From Candidatus Aenigmatarchaeota archaeon (GTDB lineage: Archaea; Aenigmatarchaeota; Aenigmatarchaeia; QMZP01): a DNA stretch of 32,915 nucleotides. Positions 29,808 to 32,915 of the stretch are shown in pieces; the first letter of the stretch is position 1, and every line of letters starts with the position of its first letter. Both the position numbers and the translations under genes were made by a program. The notes beneath the pieces were generated by a model. The model saw only the letters and a list, made by a program, of their open reading frames with translations. It did not search any database and had not been told where the DNA came from. The stretch covers positions 1 to 32,915 of the forward strand of contig JAFCEK010000003.1 of NCBI GenBank assembly GCA_017609225.1. The letters run 5' to 3'.

Positions 29808-32293
29808 ATCTCAGTCAACCTCCAGTTAAGTTTTCCCCAGTCTGATTTTGACGGGTCTATGCCGTCCTCTCCTGCAGTAAACTGGATTATTTCCCCTGCT
29901 GAATTTCTTATTGTTCTGTCACTCATAACCTTCAGGTCCTGCAAAGCATTTACAAGCCTTCTCTGCATGTATCCTGATTTTCTTGTTCTCAGGGATTTGT
30001 CCATAAGCCCCTCACGGCCGTTCATTATGTTCCAGAAAAGCTCAAAGGGGCTAAGGCCCTGCTTGAATCCCTTTGAAACAAAGCCATGGGCTCCCGGGGA
30101 CAGGTCTCCCTTTTTTATGTGCGGCAGTGTTCTGCCTGCATATCCTCTCTTTATTCTCTTTCCAAGAATGGTTTCCTGGCCCACAACAGCAGCCATCTGC
30201 GTGGTATTTATTATAGAACCCTTTGCTCCGGACTGCAGCATATGTATTATGTCATTCTTTTTTATTTCATTTGCAACAAGCTCTGAAACCCTGCTAACGC
30301 CTGATGCCAGCACATTCATTATCTGCGCCTCAAGGGAGTCAAGAGCTGTCATCCCTGGAAGTATTCTCATCTCACCCCTTTTGTACTTCTCTATGAGTTC
30401 ATTGGATTCCATCTCTGCTTTCTTTATTTCTTCTCTTATTTCCTTTTCCTTTTTGGGAGACAAATCCAGGTCTGAAAGGCCCAGCGAGAATCCTCTTTTC
30501 ATCAGGAATGCAACACCAAGCCTTCCTGTCTGGTCAATAAAATTTCTTATTATGTTCTTGTCGGGAAGCCTGTAAATCTTGTTTATTATCTTCCCCTTCT
30601 CGGGTCCTACAGACATCTTGTCTATTGCGCCTTTCAAAACCTTGCCGTCTTTAATCACAACATAGGCATCATATTTGCATTCCTCCTTTGTGCAGTGTTC
30701 ACAGTTAATGCAGCAGCTTGCCTTGAATTCCATGTTCAGCTCCTTGGGCAGAAGCATGCTGAATATCTCCTTTCCTGTAAAGGTTTCCTTGTCTGGAAGC
30801 TCTATGTCAATTCCAGCATCTCCCAGGAGCTGTGCAGCCTCCTCCCTTTTCAGAACGGTTCCCTCCTTTGTGAGGAGATATATGCCCGATATCTGGTCAA
30901 GGTCGCATCCTATAATGGGTCCTCCAAACTTGGGAGAAATTATGTTTTTATGCACTTCCATCAGGTTTTCTGACTCGCTCCTTGCCTCATCTGTCTGGGG
31001 AACATGCAGGTTCATCTCATCCCCGTCAAAATCTGCATTATAGGGCGGACAGACCTGGGGTGCTATCCTGAATGTCTTGTATGGCATCACCCTGACCCTG
31101 TGCGCCATTATGGAGATTCTGTGCAGCGAGGGCTGCCTGTTAAACAGAACAATATCCCCGTCCTCAAGCTGCCTGTCAACAGTCCATTCAACATCAATGC
31201 TGTTCATAACATCTTTCTTGTTTTCCTTTGTTACCTTTATTCTCCTGCCATCAGGCCTTATAACATAGTTTATTTTATCGGATTTGAACATCTCCTTTAC
31301 TTCCTTTATGTTCATCTTTGTCACAAAAACAGGAACTGTTAATTCCTTTGCAATGGATTGCGGAACGCCTACCTCATTTATTGAAATCTTCGGGTCCGGG
31401 GATATAACTGTTCTTGCCGAGAAGTTAACCCTCTTTCCCAGCAGGTTGCCTCTTATCCTGCCTTCCTTTGCCTTCAGTCTCTGCACTATTCCCTTAAGTG
31501 CCCTGCCTGACCTGTGTCTTGCAAGGGGTGCTCCTGTAAGCTCATTGTCAAAATAGGTTGCAACATGATACTGTATGAGTTCCCAGAGGTCATTGATTAT
31601 AAACTCGGGAGCGCCAATATCAATGTTTTCCTTCAGGCTCTGGTTGATTCTCACTATGTCCACAAGTTTGTGTGTGAGGTCATCCTCTGAACGCTCTCCT
31701 CCCTCCAGGGTTATTGAAGGCCTCATGGTAACAGGGGGTATCGGAAGAAGTGTTAGTATAAGCCATTCAGGCCTACCTCCGTTAAAGCCTATCTTTTTCA
31801 GGTCAGAAGCGGGTATTTTCTCAAACCTTTCTCTTATTGCTGCAGGCGTAAGCTCTTTCTTGTCTTCATAAAATGCATAGGGCTTCACAAAGCTTATTTT
31901 TTTCTGCTTTGTCTTGCAGTGCGGGCATTTGGAGGGAGTAATCAGATGTATTTTTTCCAGAACCTCTCCCTTTGTGTCTTCAACCATTATTCTGTTGCAT
32001 TTCCTGCATGTGAGCTTTAACAGATGATATACTGTTTTTGTGTAAAGGACATGCACCACCGGCTTTGCAAGTTCCAGATATCCAAAATGGCCGGGACAGT
32101 CGCCTATGCCCCCTCCACATGTTCTGCAGTGAAGCCCCGGGTCTATTACCCCGAGTCTCGGGTCCATCACGCCTCCCTCAATGGGATAGCCGTCCGCGTC
32201 ATAAAGGTCCGAAACTACCACCCTTACTCTTGCCAGGTTTTTTATCATCTCCGGGGATATCAGGCTGAATTCCATTTTGTCTATTTTGTGCAT
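29804..32293 (-). CDS. rpoA1: DNA-directed RNA polymerase subunit A'
   Basis: The 829-aa subunit has the N-terminal clamp zinc site CRTCGGGIGDCPGHFG, a second zinc pair CRKC..CPHC, RGNLLGKRVNFSARTVISPDP, and the catalytic NADFDGDEMNLHVPQ with three aspartates binding Mg2+. The bridge region near the end reads GAKGSIINTTQMAAVVGQ. It ends before the trigger loop, which is in A''. ATG 32293 has GTGAT 4 bases upstream and follows the rpoB stop after 22 bases. No intein is in this subunit. Operon order B-A'-A'' is standard for archaea. Confidence 0.98.
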   Translation of the reverse strand: MHKIDKMEFSLISPEMIKNLARVRVVVSDLYDADGYPIEGGVMDPRLGVIDPGLHCRTCGGGIGDCPGHFGYLELAKPVVHVLYTKTVYHLLKLTCRKCNRIMVEDTKGEVLEKIHLITPSKCPHCKTKQKKISFVKPYAFYEDKKELTPAAIRERFEKIPASDLKKIGFNGGRPEWLILTLLPIPPVTMRPSITLEGGERSEDDLTHKLVDIVRINQSLKENIDIGAPEFIINDLWELIQYHVATYFDNELTGAPLARHRSGRALKGIVQRLKAKEGRIRGNLLGKRVNFSARTVISPDPKISINEVGVPQSIAKELTVPVFVTKMNIKEVKEMFKSDKINYVIRPDGRRIKVTKENKKDVMNSIDVEWTVDRQLEDGDIVLFNRQPSLHRISIMAHRVRVMPYKTFRIAPQVCPPYNADFDGDEMNLHVPQTDEARSESENLMEVHKNIISPKFGGPIIGCDLDQISGIYLLTKEGTVLKREEAAQLLGDAGIDIELPDKETFTGKEIFSMLLPKELNMEFKASCCINCEHCTKEECKYDAYVVIKDGKVLKGAIDKMSVGPEKGKIINKIYRLPDKNIIRNFIDQTGRLGVAFLMKRGFSLGLSDLDLSPKKEKEIREEIKKAEMESNELIEKYKRGEMRILPGMTALDSLEAQIMNVLASGVSRVSELVANEIKKNDIIHMLQSGAKGSIINTTQMAAVVGQETILGKRIKRGYAGRTLPHIKKGDLSPGAHGFVSKGFKQGLSPFELFWNIMNGREGLMDKSLRTRKSGYMQRRLVNALQDLKVMSDRTIRNSAGEIIQFTAGEDGIDPSKSDWGKLNWRLTEI

Positions 32294-32315
32294 ACAATCA
32301 CTTCACTATTAAACT

Positions 32316-32915
32316 CTATACCTCCTTTGTTACCAGTTTGGGGTATATGCCCATTGCCTTCAGTTCATCAAGCGTAAGCTTGAAAGCATATGATGTTTCA
32401 ACCCAGACAACATCGCTCTGCTTGCACATACCGCAGTATGTTCTGTTTTTAATAACATCATATATTGCGATGAGGCCGCATTTTGTGCATATTGGTATCA
32501 TGGTCTTGTCCGAGTCAAACCTTTCCTTAAGCGTGATAACAGAGCCATGCCCCACCAGGCACTGCTGCTCCATTTCACCAAGTCTCAGCCCGCCTCTCTT
32601 TGCCCTTCCTTCTGTGGGCTGTTTTGTAAGCAGTGTTACCGGGCCTCTTGACCTTGCATGTATTTTGTCTGAAACCATGTGGTCAAGCTTCATATAATAG
32701 GAAATTCCCGTGAATATCAGAACATCATACTTTTTTCCGGACCTTCCGTCATAAAGTGTTTCTTTTCCATCATCCCTGAAGCCCAGCTTCTTCATAATCT
32801 TCCTTATGTTTTCCTCTTTCATATGGTCAAACGCGGAAGCATCAAACCTCTGGCCTGAAAGCGCTCCTGTCTTGCCTGCGAGCATCTCCAGCAGATGCCC
32901 GATAGTCATCCTGGA
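32316..32915 (-). CDS. rpoB: DNA-directed RNA polymerase subunit B, C-terminal part (runs off the window)
   Basis: The last 200 codons of the second-largest subunit continue in frame to the window edge (first residues SRMTIGHLLEMLAGK). HARSRGPVTLLTKQPTEGRAKRGGLRLGEMEQQCLVGHG is the conserved switch/anchor region. CTKCGLIAIYDVIKNRTYCGMC is the C-terminal zinc ribbon. Whether B is one protein or split into B' and B'' cannot be seen here. The gene is the first visible of the rpoB-rpoA1-rpoA2 operon. Confidence 0.97.
   Translation of the reverse strand, partial: SRMTIGHLLEMLAGKTGALSGQRFDASAFDHMKEENIRKIMKKLGFRDDGKETLYDGRSGKKYDVLIFTGISYYMKLDHMVSDKIHARSRGPVTLLTKQPTEGRAKRGGLRLGEMEQQCLVGHGSVITLKERFDSDKTMIPICTKCGLIAIYDVIKNRTYCGMCKQSDVVWVETSYAFKLTLDELKAMGIYPKLVTKEV

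Noticed and set aside
1..32915. CRISPR array
   Set aside because: No regularly spaced short direct repeats were found; the repeats at 0.8-2.7 kb are hundreds of bases apart with genes between them.

Overview
The window is archaeal chromosomal DNA. It carries RNA polymerase genes with the split largest subunit (rpoA1 and rpoA2), ribosomal proteins L6 and L32e, a family-B DNA polymerase, type II methionine aminopeptidase, AlaX and an archaeal FAD-synthetase-like cytidylyltransferase. Many genes have a TATA box about 25 bases before the start codon, which points to leaderless transcripts. I cannot place the lineage reliably; a DPANN or euryarchaeal-type genome would fit.

Layout: (1) 1-5.0 kb is an A+T-rich accessory region of small single genes: a CPBP protease, a frameshifted NYN nuclease, a DUF4258/DUF2283 toxin-antitoxin-like pair, small hypotheticals and a broken DUF998 membrane protein. 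Its first 2.7 kb is punctuated by same-orientation copies of a ~60-base imperfect palindrome, one between each gene unit, like gene cassettes separated by recombination sites. (2) 5.0-19.8 kb is a compact, more GC-rich housekeeping/envelope region: an ABC-2 exporter (permease frameshifted), MscS, a Cas4-like Fe-S nuclease, a beta-helix surface protein, an HtrA-like protease, a pair of DEDD-exonuclease-like proteins, a lipoprotein esterase, PolB, two nitroreductases, DedA, YjbQ, a CaCA exchanger and AlaX. (3) 19.9-23.6 kb is again visibly A+T-rich: a MATE transporter, a methyltransferase-like orphan, an N-terminally truncated phosphatase-like gene, and a gene-poor stretch with a possible structured RNA and a 45-aa small ORF. 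(4) 23.7-26.0 kb holds ribL-like, map, a Nudix hydrolase and an alkylguanine methyltransferase. (5) 26.0-32.9 kb (minus strand) is rpoB(partial)-rpoA1-rpoA2-rpl6-rpl32e plus a 51-aa zinc ribbon. RpoA2 contains a 455-residue LAGLIDADG intein at its conserved core.

A second repeat family of 89-114 bases, made of two back-to-back hairpins flanked by TA, occurs three times. One copy interrupts the nitroreductase gene next to polB, and removing it with one TA restores the reading frame exactly. This identifies the family as a small non-autonomous mobile element. The two repeat systems (cassette-like palindromes at the left end and the TA-flanked MITE) are the most interesting content. No recombinase or transposase for either is inside the window.
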